Below, in pieces: positions 17,428-26,401 of a DNA stretch of 64,000 nt (positions are counted from its first letter, which is position 1; the number at the start of each line of letters is the position of its first letter). Position numbers and translations under genes: made by a program. Where the stretch lies: assembly GCF_003285005.1 (NCBI RefSeq), contig NZ_QMFA01000015.1:1-64000 (forward strand), read 5' to 3'. The notes beneath the pieces were generated by a model. That model was not told where the DNA came from. It was given only the letters and a program-made list of their open reading frames with translations, and searched no databases. The DNA comes from Paenibacillus sp. YN15 (GTDB lineage Bacteria > Bacillota > Bacilli > Paenibacillales > NBRC-103111).

Positions 17428-18600
17428 ATGATCTGGCAAGGAAAATTGGCCGCAAACGGTGCGGCTGTAGAAATTGAAACGGATGCCGGGGGAAGGATCG
17501 GGAAGATCCGTCCTCTCCCGGAGGAGGTTCCCGGTCTGCCCTGGATATCCGCAGGCTGGATGGATTTGCAGGTAAACGGCTTCGGCGGGTATGACCTGAA
17601 CGGGGAGACCACTGTCCCGGAGGATGTGTCGGGAGTAGCCCGCGCCCTGCACAAACGTGGCGTGGCGGGTTTCCTGCCCACGGTCATCACGGGCAGCTAT
17701 GAGCGCATGCGCCAGGCGATGGCGGCGGTTGCGGCGTTTTGCGGCAGCGGCTGTGCGGAGGCTCATTCTGTGTGGGGGATTCACATGGAGGGCCCTTATC
17801 TCTCCGGCGAGGACGGCAGCCGGGGAGCCCACCCCAGGGAGCATATCCGCAACCCGGACTGGGATGAATTCCAGCGCCTCCAGGAGGCGGCCGGGGGGCT
17901 GATCCGGATGGTGACGCTGGCCCCGGAGCGTGAGGGGGCCATTCCCTTTATCCGGCGGCTGGCGGATAGCGGCGTTGTCGTCGCCATTGGCCACACCATG
18001 GCTGCGGGAGAGGAAATTGAGGCGGCGGTGGAGGCCGGGGCTACGGTTTCCACCCATCTGGGCAACGGCTCCCAGCCGATACTTCCCCGCCACCCCAACT
18101 ACATTTGGCATCAGCTGGCGGAGGACCGGCTATGGGGCACTTTTATTCCCGACGGCCACCATCTTGCTCCGCCTGTGCTGAAGGCCATGCTGCGGGCCAA
18201 GGGCGGCCGGTCCGTTCTGGTCAGCGACTGCACCCAATTCGGCGGAATGCCTCCGGGCCGCTACCAAAGCCTGATCGGCGGAGAGGTGGAGCTTCTGGAG
18301 AATGAGCGGCTGCAAACCGCGGCCAACCCGGCCATTCTGGCAGGCTCCGCTGCAGCCTTGGATTCAGGCATCGCCAATGCGGTGCGCTATACGGATATGA
18401 ACCTGGCTGAAGCGGTTGCGGCGGTAACCGAACGTCCGGCTCTGGTGATGGGGCTGGCCGGACGGGGAATTCTCGCGGAAGGCGTCATCGCTGACCTGAC
18501 GCTGTTCGATTATGATTCCACCGCCGGCGCCATTCGGGTGCGGGAAACAGTGGTAGCCGGAACAAGCGTCTACCGCGTCCCCGGTATGAGCCGGTCATGA
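17428..18600 (+). CDS. nagA: N-acetylglucosamine-6-phosphate deacetylase-like amidohydrolase
   Basis: Metal-dependent amidohydrolase of 390 residues. Residues matching the NagA metal and catalytic set are E121 (HMEGPY), H189 (IGHTM), H210 (THLGN) and D267 (LVSDC). The family's usual THLFNAM is THLGNGSQ and LV(T/S)DA is LVSDC, so the substrate pocket is unusual. Known NagA deacetylates GlcNAc-6-phosphate, giving the NagB substrate. It overlaps the following gene by ATGA. AAGGAGG precedes the ATG. Confidence 0.8.
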   Translation: MIWQGKLAANGAAVEIETDAGGRIGKIRPLPEEVPGLPWISAGWMDLQVNGFGGYDLNGETTVPEDVSGVARALHKRGVAGFLPTVITGSYERMRQAMAAVAAFCGSGCAEAHSVWGIHMEGPYLSGEDGSRGAHPREHIRNPDWDEFQRLQEAAGGLIRMVTLAPEREGAIPFIRRLADSGVVVAIGHTMAAGEEIEAAVEAGATVSTHLGNGSQPILPRHPNYIWHQLAEDRLWGTFIPDGHHLAPPVLKAMLRAKGGRSVLVSDCTQFGGMPPGRYQSLIGGEVELLENERLQTAANPAILAGSAAALDSGIANAVRYTDMNLAEAVAAVTERPALVMGLAGRGILAEGVIADLTLFDYDSTAGAIRVRETVVAGTSVYRVPGMSRS

Positions 18601-19745
18601 CAGAGGGACTGTCCGGCTATATTACCGACCGGGAGCTTCTGGCGGGTATGGAGCGGGTAGCCCGGGCGGCGGAGGGCAACAGACGGCTGCCGGAACTGGC
18701 GGCCGAGCTGCTTGCCCTTCTTTATGGAGAAGGGGGCGAGCCGCAGTTTTGGGCCTTGTACACCCGCAGCTGGGAGGAGCTGGAGCAGCTTCTGGGAGAG
18801 GACGCGGACTGCTACCTGGCCTATGTGTATGAGCTGGGCTTCCCCCGACTGGCTGCTCTCTATGAGCGCCGTGGTTACCCCAGGCAGGTGCTGGCCGCTA
18901 CCCTGTCGGACTTCGATCTGCGCGCCCGCAACTACCGGGATATGCATGGCGGACGGGCGGGCATTGACGATTACCGCTGGCTGACCCGGCATATGACGGG
19001 AACGGTGTTCCGGCTGGGACGCCTCCAGTTTGTGTACAACAGACCTTTCGTTTACGGAACGCAGATATACAGAGGCCGCCTGGACGGCTCCCTGACGGCA
19101 GTGGCGGAGGGAGGACTGGCGGTGGACGGGCAGGGTTTTGTTGCCGTTGCCGGGGAAGGGGTATTCGTGACGGAGCTGGAGGTTGGAGAAGAGGCAGTGA
19201 CGGCCAACCGCATCGACCCGGCGGGCAATATTCTCCGGGAGAAGGTGCATCTGCCTGACGGACACTACGATTGTGTGGTCCGGGACGGCGATCCGGTCAT
19301 CGACATTCATATTCCCGCCGACGGTAAGATGTCTGCCGGGGATGTGGCGGTCTCTCTGCAGATGGCCTGGGCTTTCGGAAAACGGTACTTCCCGGATGCC
19401 CGCTACCGGGGTTTTGTCTGCTCCAGCTGGCTGCTCAGCGACGAGGTGGCGGAGATACTTCCGGAGGATGCCAATCTGGTCCGGTTCTCCCGGCTGTTCA
19501 CCCGCTGTGCGGGACAGCGGCGGGAGCATGAGCTAATCTATAAGTGGATATTCGGCATGGACAAAAAACGGGAGGACTTCAGGCGCCATACCCCCTCCAC
19601 CGCCCTGCAAAAAGGAGCCCGCAGGCTCCTTGAGGAAGGACGATGGTTTACGGCGCGAAGCGGCTTTATTCCTCCCGAAGGAGTGGCGGAGAACTCTGGC
19701 GCCGCTGTTTTGGCCGGGTTGCAAACGGAGGAATTCCGCGAGTAG
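18597..19745 (+). CDS. NAT_N/GNAT_C acyltransferase-like protein
   Basis: A 382-residue protein whose second half (about residues 230-310: IDIHIPADGKMSAGDV, SLQMAWAFGKRYFP, SSWLLSDEVAEILPEDANLVRF) matches from memory the GNAT-like C-terminal family found with an N-terminal NAT_N region in Firmicutes. Such proteins are annotated acyltransferase domain-containing. No substrate is known. Its ATG overlaps the nagA-like stop, so it belongs to the amino-sugar operon and may acylate or sense a pathway sugar. It ends 20 bp from the convergent VOC gene with no terminator between them. Confidence 0.65.
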   Translation: MTEGLSGYITDRELLAGMERVARAAEGNRRLPELAAELLALLYGEGGEPQFWALYTRSWEELEQLLGEDADCYLAYVYELGFPRLAALYERRGYPRQVLAATLSDFDLRARNYRDMHGGRAGIDDYRWLTRHMTGTVFRLGRLQFVYNRPFVYGTQIYRGRLDGSLTAVAEGGLAVDGQGFVAVAGEGVFVTELEVGEEAVTANRIDPAGNILREKVHLPDGHYDCVVRDGDPVIDIHIPADGKMSAGDVAVSLQMAWAFGKRYFPDARYRGFVCSSWLLSDEVAEILPEDANLVRFSRLFTRCAGQRREHELIYKWIFGMDKKREDFRRHTPSTALQKGARRLLEEGRWFTARSGFIPPEGVAENSGAAVLAGLQTEEFRE

Positions 19746-19765
19746 GGCGGAAGGGGCTAATCGGG

Positions 19766-20233
19766 TCAGGCGTTGGCCTCATCGGAGGCGGATTTCCGTT
19801 CAAAGCCCATCTCCTCCAGAATCTTGACCCGCTCCTCATGATCCACGATTGTGTCGATTTGATGCAGCATCCATACGTATCCAAAAGGGTCCTCGAACAC
19901 GGCATTGGCAATGCCCATTTCCGGCATTTCGGTAACCGGCTGGACCTCCTTGCCGCCTTTGTCCATCGCTTTTTGGTATGTGTCCTTGATATTGGGCACG
20001 GCAATATTCAGCCACATGGACTTGGAGCTGTCCGCTTTGGGCGCGAACAAATGATACTGGTGATTTTCATCCAGCAGATGAAACCGGGTGCCGTAGAGGT
20101 TGAACACAACCTCATTTTGCCCTTTGACAAAATCGGACACCTCGACACGTTCCACCTCAAATACGGCTTCCAGCCAATGCAAGGCTTCCAGGCTGTCCGG
20201 AACAACAAAATCAATTTCTACACCCACCACCAT
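19766..20233 (-). CDS. VOC-family (glyoxalase/bleomycin-resistance fold) protein
   Basis: A 155-residue vicinal-oxygen-chelate protein with the paired beta-alpha-beta modules: IDFVVPDSLEALHWLEAVFEV and the closing FEDPFGYVWMLHQ. The start MVVGVEIDF is chosen from the GAGGGTGAATGCGCT upstream and because alignment to the family begins there. Similar PhnB/YdhR-like proteins act as metal-dependent enzymes or antibiotic-binding proteins; nothing nearby narrows the role. Confidence 0.8.
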   Translation of the reverse strand: MVVGVEIDFVVPDSLEALHWLEAVFEVERVEVSDFVKGQNEVVFNLYGTRFHLLDENHQYHLFAPKADSSKSMWLNIAVPNIKDTYQKAMDKGGKEVQPVTEMPEMGIANAVFEDPFGYVWMLHQIDTIVDHEERVKILEEMGFERKSASDEANA

Positions 20234-20315
20234 AGCGCATTCACCCTCTGTTCGTAATGGTATCTTCCCATACAAAGTGTACCCCATTTTGCTGAAAGAT
20301 TATAGCGGAAGCCGG

Positions 20316-20342
20316 AGCAGTCTCTTATGAGGCTGCTTTTTT
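20316..20342 (+). terminator. Terminator-like hairpin between divergent genes
   Basis: AGCAGTCTC pairs with GAGGCTGCT (one G-T pair) around TTAT, followed by six T. It points rightward although no plus-strand gene lies upstream for over 500 bp, so it may act as an attenuator in the leader of the HAD gene. Confidence 0.55.
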
Positions 20343-20404
20343 CGCACTTTTTGCGAGTAGCAGAACCTGGCAGGGGAAATAATGAAGCGAAAAGGGGGAT
20401 GCGC

Positions 20405-21205
20405 ATGCAGAAGCAAAATATTATCTTCAATCTGGACGATACGCTGATCGAATGCAATAAATATTTCCATCTCGTCAACGAGCTATATGCTGCCCGGATG
20501 AAGGAATGGTTTCCCGGCGTTCCTGTAGAAACGGTAAGAGCCAAGCAGATTGAATACGACCTGGCGGTAGTGGACAAAAACGGCCTGACGGTGGACCATG
20601 TGCCCCAATCCTTTCTGTCGGCCTACGGCTATTTCTGCAAGGAAACCGGGAGAACGCCCAGCGGGGAGGAGATAAAGGAACTGGAGGAGTTGGGCTATAG
20701 CGTTTTCACCATGCCTGTCGAGCCCCTACCCCACATGTATGAAACCTTGGAGGAGCTGAAGGAGGAGGGACATGACCTGTACCTGCATACCGGCGGCGAG
20801 GAAAAAAACCAGTGGCGCAAAATAACCCAGCTGCAGCTGGCGGCTTACTTTGACAACCGGGTATTCGTTTCCCGGCATAAGGATCGGGATGCCTTGGCCA
20901 AAATTATGGACCGGATGGTTTTTTTGCCTGCTGTCACCTGGATGGTGGGCAATTCTCTGCGAACGGATGTCCTTCCCGGCTTGGAGCAGGGGATCAATGT
21001 CATCTATATTCCCGCATCCAACGAATGGCATTACAATGTGGTGGACATTGCGGTGGAGCCCAAAGGGGCGTTTCTCACTCTGAACAGTCTGAGTCAGGTG
21101 GCGGGGGCCATCCGCAATTATGTCCTGGAGCAGGAGCGGAAGCAAGGCGGACCGCACATTCCCGGCGGCACGGAGGAAGCCTGGCTGAATGCCCCGCTGG
21201 ATTGA
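20405..21205 (+). CDS. HAD-superfamily hydrolase
   Basis: Haloacid-dehalogenase-like phosphatase of 266 residues. Motif I is FNLDDTLIE (nucleophile aspartate near residue 10), motif II lies in YLHTGGEE (threonine), and the late VGNSLRTDV supplies the acidic motif IV. The helical cap lies between. The start MQKQN is set by AAAGGGGG six bases upstream. Single gene; substrate unknown, probably a small phosphorylated metabolite. Confidence 0.85.
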   Translation: MQKQNIIFNLDDTLIECNKYFHLVNELYAARMKEWFPGVPVETVRAKQIEYDLAVVDKNGLTVDHVPQSFLSAYGYFCKETGRTPSGEEIKELEELGYSVFTMPVEPLPHMYETLEELKEEGHDLYLHTGGEEKNQWRKITQLQLAAYFDNRVFVSRHKDRDALAKIMDRMVFLPAVTWMVGNSLRTDVLPGLEQGINVIYIPASNEWHYNVVDIAVEPKGAFLTLNSLSQVAGAIRNYVLEQERKQGGPHIPGGTEEAWLNAPLD

Positions 21206-21260
21206 CGGCAGACATTGGCAGCGGCAGTTTTTGTGAGTTTTTGCGGATGATCCGATTCTT

Positions 21261-21289
21261 TTGCCCAGTGGACAATATGAGGTTATAAA
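21261..21289 (+). promoter_or_regulatory. Sigma-A type promoter of gerM
   Basis: TTGCCC (21261-21266) and TATAAA (21284-21289) are separated by 17 bp, about 90 bp before the gerM start. Confidence 0.6.
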
Positions 21290-21379
21290 ATGCGGCCAGG
21301 CCCGTATACATATAGTACAAGTTGAACAAGTCCACAATCCGCGGGCAAGTCCCGCGGCAAACAAGAGGAGGATTCAGGC

Positions 21380-22414
21380 ATGAAACTGCAAACCGTGCTG
21401 CGGCTGGCCGCTGTGGCAACCGTCACCGCCATGCTCTCCACCGGCTGCTCCCTGATCAACAAGAAGGAGGGGGCACAATCCATTGATCCGCCTCCCACCG
21501 GCGCGGATGCCGTGGTTCAAACCTCCGCCGTTCCCGTCACCGCCGAAACCGGAAGGCAGGTTACGCTGTACTTCAAGGACCCTAAGGGAATGGTGGCGCC
21601 ATTATCCGTGTACATTCCGAAAACCCTGGAGGTGGCGCGGAAGTCTCTGGAGTATATGGTGGAAGGGACGGCTGTCGTTCCCAACGGCTTCCAGGCGCTT
21701 TTGCCCAAAGGCACTGCCATTAAGGGTATTGACCTGAAGGCCGACCAAAAGCTGGCTGTAGTGGATTTCTCCAAAGAATTCAATAACTACAAGGCCGAGG
21801 ACGAGCGGAAGGTTCTGGAGGCTGTGGTCTGGACGCTGACGGAGCTGGACAATGTGGAAAAGGTAACTTTGCGGGTAGAAGGCAAGGAGCTTACGCAGAT
21901 GGCTCTTGCCAAAACGCCGGTGGATACGGAAATGAGCCGGGCTATGGGCATCAATCTGGAGTTCGGCAGCGGGCTTAATCTCGGCCAGTCCGTTCCGGTA
22001 ACGCTCTACTTCCAAAATAAAACGGAAGATGAATTCAGCTATTATGTGCCGGTTACCCGGATGGTCAAGCGGACCGAGGATATTGCCGCAGCTGCCGTGG
22101 AGCAGCTGATCAAGGGCCCGGACAGCAGCAAGGGGCTGGCCTCCGTGCTGGCGGCGGATACCGGACTGCTGCAAATCCAGCTGTCCCAGGACAACAGCGT
22201 GGTCACCGCCAACTTCGATGACAAGCTGCTGGGTTCCGACAAGCTGATCCCAGCCAGCGCAGCCCAGGCGCTGATTCTGTCCCTGACGGAAACCACCGGC
22301 GCAGGCAAGGTGCAGCTGATGGTCAACGGGGACACCAAGGTTTCGGCTACGGACAAAACCAGCTACGCCAAGCCGGTGGCTGCGCCGGATCATATTAATC
22401 CCGCCAAGATGTAG
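21380..22414 (+). CDS. gerM: GerMN-domain lipoprotein, spore germination/sporulation
   Basis: Secreted lipoprotein of 344 residues with lipobox LSTGC (C23) and two GerMN repeats, about residues 55-190 and 200-330 (VTLYFKDPKG and VTLYFQNKTE open them). In Bacillus, GerM is needed for sporulation and germination and helps place the SpoIIIA-SpoIIQ complex. Start ATG with AAGAGGAGG. In B. subtilis gerM precedes rph; here rph lies about 21 kb away, so that linkage is broken. An intrinsic terminator follows. Confidence 0.9.
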   Translation: MKLQTVLRLAAVATVTAMLSTGCSLINKKEGAQSIDPPPTGADAVVQTSAVPVTAETGRQVTLYFKDPKGMVAPLSVYIPKTLEVARKSLEYMVEGTAVVPNGFQALLPKGTAIKGIDLKADQKLAVVDFSKEFNNYKAEDERKVLEAVVWTLTELDNVEKVTLRVEGKELTQMALAKTPVDTEMSRAMGINLEFGSGLNLGQSVPVTLYFQNKTEDEFSYYVPVTRMVKRTEDIAAAAVEQLIKGPDSSKGLASVLAADTGLLQIQLSQDNSVVTANFDDKLLGSDKLIPASAAQALILSLTETTGAGKVQLMVNGDTKVSATDKTSYAKPVAAPDHINPAKM

Positions 22415-22514
22415 CCCAGCGATGGCGTGAGGAGCGGCGGCGGTAGCCAGCAGCCGATGCGGCAGCTTGCTTCGCCGGCAGGTGTGCGGCCTCTCCGCTG
22501 CCCGGCGCACTGAT

Positions 22515-22551
22515 AAAACAGCCTGACTGAGTCCGCTCAGCAGGCTGTTTT
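22515..22551 (+). terminator. Intrinsic terminator of gerM
   Basis: AAAACAGCCTG pairs with CAGGCTGTTTT, and an inner CTGAG/CTCAG pair extends the stem. A T-run closes it. Confidence 0.85.
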
Positions 22552-22656
22552 GTGTTGGGGCGCGGGGAGGGGCTGCCGGTGGGGGCATTCTCCTGCCTGT
22601 CTGAGCCGGAGTCGCGCGCGGTTGCGCCGCTGTTGTTGCCCATTGGGCAGGGTGTG

Positions 22657-22800
22657 GGCATGATGCAGAGATCAGGGCCGCCAAAGGCTCTGTCTGGGCA
22701 GGGGAGCATGATGCAGGCAGTGGGGTGGCAAGACCTACGTCTGGGTAGGGGGGCATGATGCGGAGAGTGGGGTGACAAGGCTACGTCTGGGTAAGGGGGA
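22657..22800. repeat. Three tandem 47-48 bp repeats
   Basis: Units anchored by GCATGATGC at 22658, 22706 and 22753, each closing in TCTGGGYAGGGG or similar. They end 10 bp before quadruple element B. The 22.4-23.2 kb gap otherwise holds the gerM terminator and a pyrimidine-rich stretch (23020-23200) with no gene. Confidence 0.75.
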
Positions 22801-22809
22801 TTACGCGAA

Positions 22810-22996
22810 CGGAACTGAGCGACTCTTATTGGCGCAAAAGTTCGTTTTTGGAAAATTAGCGGAACTGAGAGCTCCTTATTGGGCTTAGGCAGCTTAGCCA
22901 GCAGAAACAGATGCGCACAGCGGCGAATAAGCGCTTCTCAGTTCCGCAACACAGGCAAAACCGTCGATTTAGTTGATTAAGAGCTTCTCAGTTCCG
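22810..22996. repeat. Quadruple inverted element, locus B
   Basis: Direct 21-bp cores at 22810-22830 and 22860-22880, inverted cores at 22926-22946 and 22976-22996. Both pairs are spaced exactly 50 bp. The core opens CGGAACTGAG and closes CTTATT. It lies between the convergent gerM and AraC-family genes. Confidence 0.9.
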
Positions 22997-23209
22997 TAAC
23001 GCCAATTGCTGACGCACCACCCCACTTTTGCCGCTTCCGGCCAGCTAGTTTCCCGTCCCCAGCCATCAGTCCGCCAATCTGAACCCCCGATCTCCTCAGT
23101 CTCCCAGTCCTCCCGCTCCCAGCCGCCCGCCCCAATCTCTCCAGTTTCATAGTCCGCCAATCACCTAGCCTTCCATCCCTCTGACCCGCTCCCCATCCGT
23201 CCCTGCCTC

Positions 23210-24061
23210 TCACTCCGTCAGGCTGTGGAGGCTCCTGAACTCCAGCGGGGTCAACCCCTCCCGCTGGCGGAAGCATTTGCCGAAGTAGCTGGTTTGGGAG
23301 AAGCCCGCCTCCAGCGCCACGGTTTTGACGGGCAGACCGGTGGTGGCCAGCAGCCGTTTGGCATGGAGCAGCCGGGCCTCCAGCAGGAAATCGGGGAAGG
23401 ACATGCCGAAGGCGGCGCTGAATTTGCGGCTGAAGTGGTGGGGGCTGTACCCGGCAACGGCAGCCGCCTGCTCCAGAGTCAGCGGCTCGTGGCTATGGGC
23501 GCGGATATAGTTGGCGGCAGCCCGGAGCTTGTCCGCGGACAGATTGGCCGGGACGTTCATCTGGGTGGCGGCGGACTGCAGCCGGGTCAGAAGCTCGTAC
23601 AAGGCGGCGGCCACGCTGTGTTCGTCATCCACCTGGTAGGCCCGGCCCAAGTGCAGCAATTTTTCCAGAAGCGCTTCAATGGAAGCCAGATGGGACAGGC
23701 CGAACAGCCACGGCTCATCCAGACCTTTGCCGTTCAGCAGCTCCTCCAGATGGACGCCGAAAAAATGGACCCACCGGATATTCCACGGCTCCCGGGAATC
23801 CGAATGGTAGGTTTGGCGGAGGCCGGGCCCGTACAGGAAGCCTTGCCCCCGAGTCAGCTCGTAGGATTTGGTTTCGGTGTGGAGGTAACCCTTGCCCTCC
23901 AGCACAATATGCAGATTGTAATTCCGGTCCAGGTTGTTTTCGGTGGTCCGGTACTCCCGGTTTACCCGGTGCTCGGGAAATTCGCTGTAGCCGCCCAGAA
24001 AATCCGGAAAGCAGATATGCCGGGGAAAAACCGGCTTGGGCAAAAAAATATGCTCCTGCAT
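23210..24061 (-). CDS. AraC-family transcriptional regulator
   Basis: A 283-residue regulator. The N-terminal cupin-like sensing domain covers about residues 1-165. The C-terminal double helix-turn-helix follows: LTLEQAAAVAGYSPHHFSRKFSAAFG, then PVKTVALEAGFSQTSYFGKCFRQREGLTPLEFR. Start ATG with GAGGTGAC upstream. It is divergent from the GH42 beta-galactosidase gene across 180 bp, the usual arrangement for a local activator responding to the enzyme's sugar. Confidence 0.92.
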   Translation of the reverse strand: MQEHIFLPKPVFPRHICFPDFLGGYSEFPEHRVNREYRTTENNLDRNYNLHIVLEGKGYLHTETKSYELTRGQGFLYGPGLRQTYHSDSREPWNIRWVHFFGVHLEELLNGKGLDEPWLFGLSHLASIEALLEKLLHLGRAYQVDDEHSVAAALYELLTRLQSAATQMNVPANLSADKLRAAANYIRAHSHEPLTLEQAAAVAGYSPHHFSRKFSAAFGMSFPDFLLEARLLHAKRLLATTGLPVKTVALEAGFSQTSYFGKCFRQREGLTPLEFRSLHSLTE

Positions 24062-24240
24062 CTGTCACCTCGTATAAGCACAAAAATTTGATACATAATT
24101 TCGTTGCAGCTATGGAACTCCGACATGTGAATCGCAACCTATAACAATATTTTAATACCATTCGCAGGATTTTGTCATTTCAAACCTGGGGAACCCTAGC
24201 TACAATGAAGGGGACTAAGAATGGAAGGACGTGTGGACCG

Positions 24241-26310
24241 GTGGCAAAGTCGATTCGTATGGACCAATTGACGCTGGGCGTATGCTATTATCCCGAGCAT
24301 TGGCCGGAGTCGCTGTGGGAGGATGACTTCCGCAGAATGCGGGAGATGAATATTTCCGTGGTACGGATGGCGGAATTTGCCTGGGCTATTTTTGAACCGG
24401 AAGAAGGCCGATTTGATTTCAGCGTGTTTCACCGGGTTTTGGATCTGGCCCACCGTTACGGGCTAAAGGTGATTCTGGGCACGCCCACTGCGGCGCCCCC
24501 TGTTTGGCTGACCCATAAGTACCCGGAGGTGCTCAATGCGGATGTGAAGGGGGATTTGTACCGGCACGGCTTAAGGCGTCATACCAACTACACCAGCCCG
24601 AAATACCGGGAGCTGTGTCAGACAATCGTCCGCAGAATGGTGGAGGCCTACAAGGATCATCCCGCCGTCATCGGCTGGCAGATTGACAATGAATTCAACT
24701 GCCACATGGATGTATTCTACGCCGAAACCGACCATATGGCCTTCCGGGAGTGGCTGAAGGAGCGGTATGGGACGCTGGACAAGCTGAATGAAGCGTGGGG
24801 CGCTGTTTTTTGGAGCCAGACCTATACCGCCTGGGAGCAGGTGCATCTCACCCGGCATATGGTCAACCGTTCCCCCAACCCCCATTTGGCCCTGGACGAA
24901 AAAAGATTCATCTCCGCCGTCACCATTTCCTTCGCCAGGCTGCAAACGGATATTATCCGGGAGCTGGCGCCGCATCATTGGATTACCACCAACGGCATGT
25001 TCGGGCACCTGGACAACCATGAGCTGACAGATGAGCTGCTGGATTTCTTCTCGTATGATTCTTACCCGCAGTTTGGCTCCATCTCCTCGGGAGAGGAAGA
25101 AGCGCCGCTTCTGGACCGGGCGTGGAGCATGAAATTAGCGCAGGTTCGCTCCATTTCGCCGAATTTTTGCGTGATGGAGCAGCAGTCGGGACCGGGCGGC
25201 TGGGTGGACGGCATGGCCATGGGTACGCCAAGGCCGGGACAAATCCGGCTGTGGTCCTACCAGTCCGTGCTGCACGGGACGGATCTGCTGGTCTATTTCC
25301 GCTGGCGGACAGCCACAGTGGGCACCGAAATATATTGGCACGGCATTAACGATTACCACAACCGGCCCAACCGCCGGGTGCGGGAGGTGGCGCAGATTGG
25401 CGGAGAGTTCGCCAGGCTGGGAGAAGAACTGATAGGGACGGCTTATCAAGCGGAGATTGCCGTCATGCAGGATTACGACAACAGCTGGGACGGGGAGCTG
25501 GATGCCTGGTGCGGTCCGCTCCAGCGCCAAAGCGTCCGGGCCTGGTACAAGCGGCTCCAGTACCGACACATTCCGGCGGATATGATCACCCTGCGGCAGA
25601 ACACCGCTCTGGAGGAGTTGGCCCGGTACAAGGTCATCGTGTACCCGCATCCGGCGATCATGACCGATGAGACGGCGGCGCTTCTCACCCGGTATGCGGA
25701 GCAGGGGGGCATCATCATTTTTGGCGCCCGCACCGGCTTTAAGAACATCCATGGCCACTGCTATATGCGGCCCTTTCCCGGACCGGTTGCCGGACTGTGC
25801 GGCATTACGGTGGAGGATTTTACATTGGTGAAGGGGACGGTTGCCCCGGCGGAGCTGCGCTGGAAGGGAAGCCGCCTGGCGGAGTGCGCCAAAGCCGAGG
25901 GCTTCAATGAGGTGCTGCAGGTGGAGGCTTCCGGGACAGAGGTTCTGGCGGAATATGCCACGGAATATTATGCAGGCAAACCCGCTTTGACGCGGCGCAG
26001 GGTGGAAAAAGGGCAGGCCTGGTATTACGGCGCGGCATTCTCGGAGGCTGTAGTCGACGCCATCATGGATGAGCTGGAATTGGTTTCTCCGGCGGACCGC
26101 TTTCTGGAGGCACCGGAGGAAGTGGAGCTGGGCATCCGGGCTGCCGGAGACAGACGCTTCCTGTTCGTCCTGAATTATTCGGCGGAGCCTGCCCCGATCC
26201 GGTTAAAAGCCGCGCTGAAGGACCTGCTGTCGGGAGCGGTCCTGGAGAAGGAACCGGTCCTGCCGACCTATGGCGTGTGGATTCTGGAGCTTCCGGAAGC
26301 GAAAGGATGA
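24241..26310 (+). CDS. GH42 beta-galactosidase
   Basis: Glycoside hydrolase family 42 enzyme, 689 residues from the GTG chosen here. It should release terminal beta-galactose from oligosaccharides. Domain A is the TIM barrel (VCYYPEHWPESLWEDDFRRM to about residue 390), with acid/base E151 (WQIDNEF) and nucleophile E313 (CVMEQQSG). The trimerisation domain (about 390-600) and a small beta domain follow. There is no signal peptide, so it is cytoplasmic. The start is uncertain: ATG 24205 and ATG 24259 are alternatives. GGAAGG lies 12 bases before the GTG. Confidence 0.93.
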   Translation: MAKSIRMDQLTLGVCYYPEHWPESLWEDDFRRMREMNISVVRMAEFAWAIFEPEEGRFDFSVFHRVLDLAHRYGLKVILGTPTAAPPVWLTHKYPEVLNADVKGDLYRHGLRRHTNYTSPKYRELCQTIVRRMVEAYKDHPAVIGWQIDNEFNCHMDVFYAETDHMAFREWLKERYGTLDKLNEAWGAVFWSQTYTAWEQVHLTRHMVNRSPNPHLALDEKRFISAVTISFARLQTDIIRELAPHHWITTNGMFGHLDNHELTDELLDFFSYDSYPQFGSISSGEEEAPLLDRAWSMKLAQVRSISPNFCVMEQQSGPGGWVDGMAMGTPRPGQIRLWSYQSVLHGTDLLVYFRWRTATVGTEIYWHGINDYHNRPNRRVREVAQIGGEFARLGEELIGTAYQAEIAVMQDYDNSWDGELDAWCGPLQRQSVRAWYKRLQYRHIPADMITLRQNTALEELARYKVIVYPHPAIMTDETAALLTRYAEQGGIIIFGARTGFKNIHGHCYMRPFPGPVAGLCGITVEDFTLVKGTVAPAELRWKGSRLAECAKAEGFNEVLQVEASGTEVLAEYATEYYAGKPALTRRRVEKGQAWYYGAAFSEAVVDAIMDELELVSPADRFLEAPEEVELGIRAAGDRRFLFVLNYSAEPAPIRLKAALKDLLSGAVLEKEPVLPTYGVWILELPEAKG

Positions 26311-26328
26311 TTTGTTGCCGGAAGCGGC

Positions 26329-26380
26329 AAAGGAACTGTCCCCTGCAGACTAATCTGCTGTGGGAACAGTTCCTTTTTTT
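26329..26380 (+). terminator. Intrinsic terminator of the GH42 gene
   Basis: AAAGGAACTGTCCC pairs with GGGAACAGTTCCTTT, followed by a run of seven T. The convergent LacI gene ends 22 bp further on. Confidence 0.85.
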
Positions 26381-26401
26381 GCCCCGCGGCGTGTGCGGCA
26401 G

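Noticed and set aside
22810-22996. The quadruple elements as small CRISPR arrays (about 25-bp repeats, about 25-bp spacers)
   Set aside because: The copies change orientation half way, there are only two per direction, core words differ between loci and no cas gene is present.
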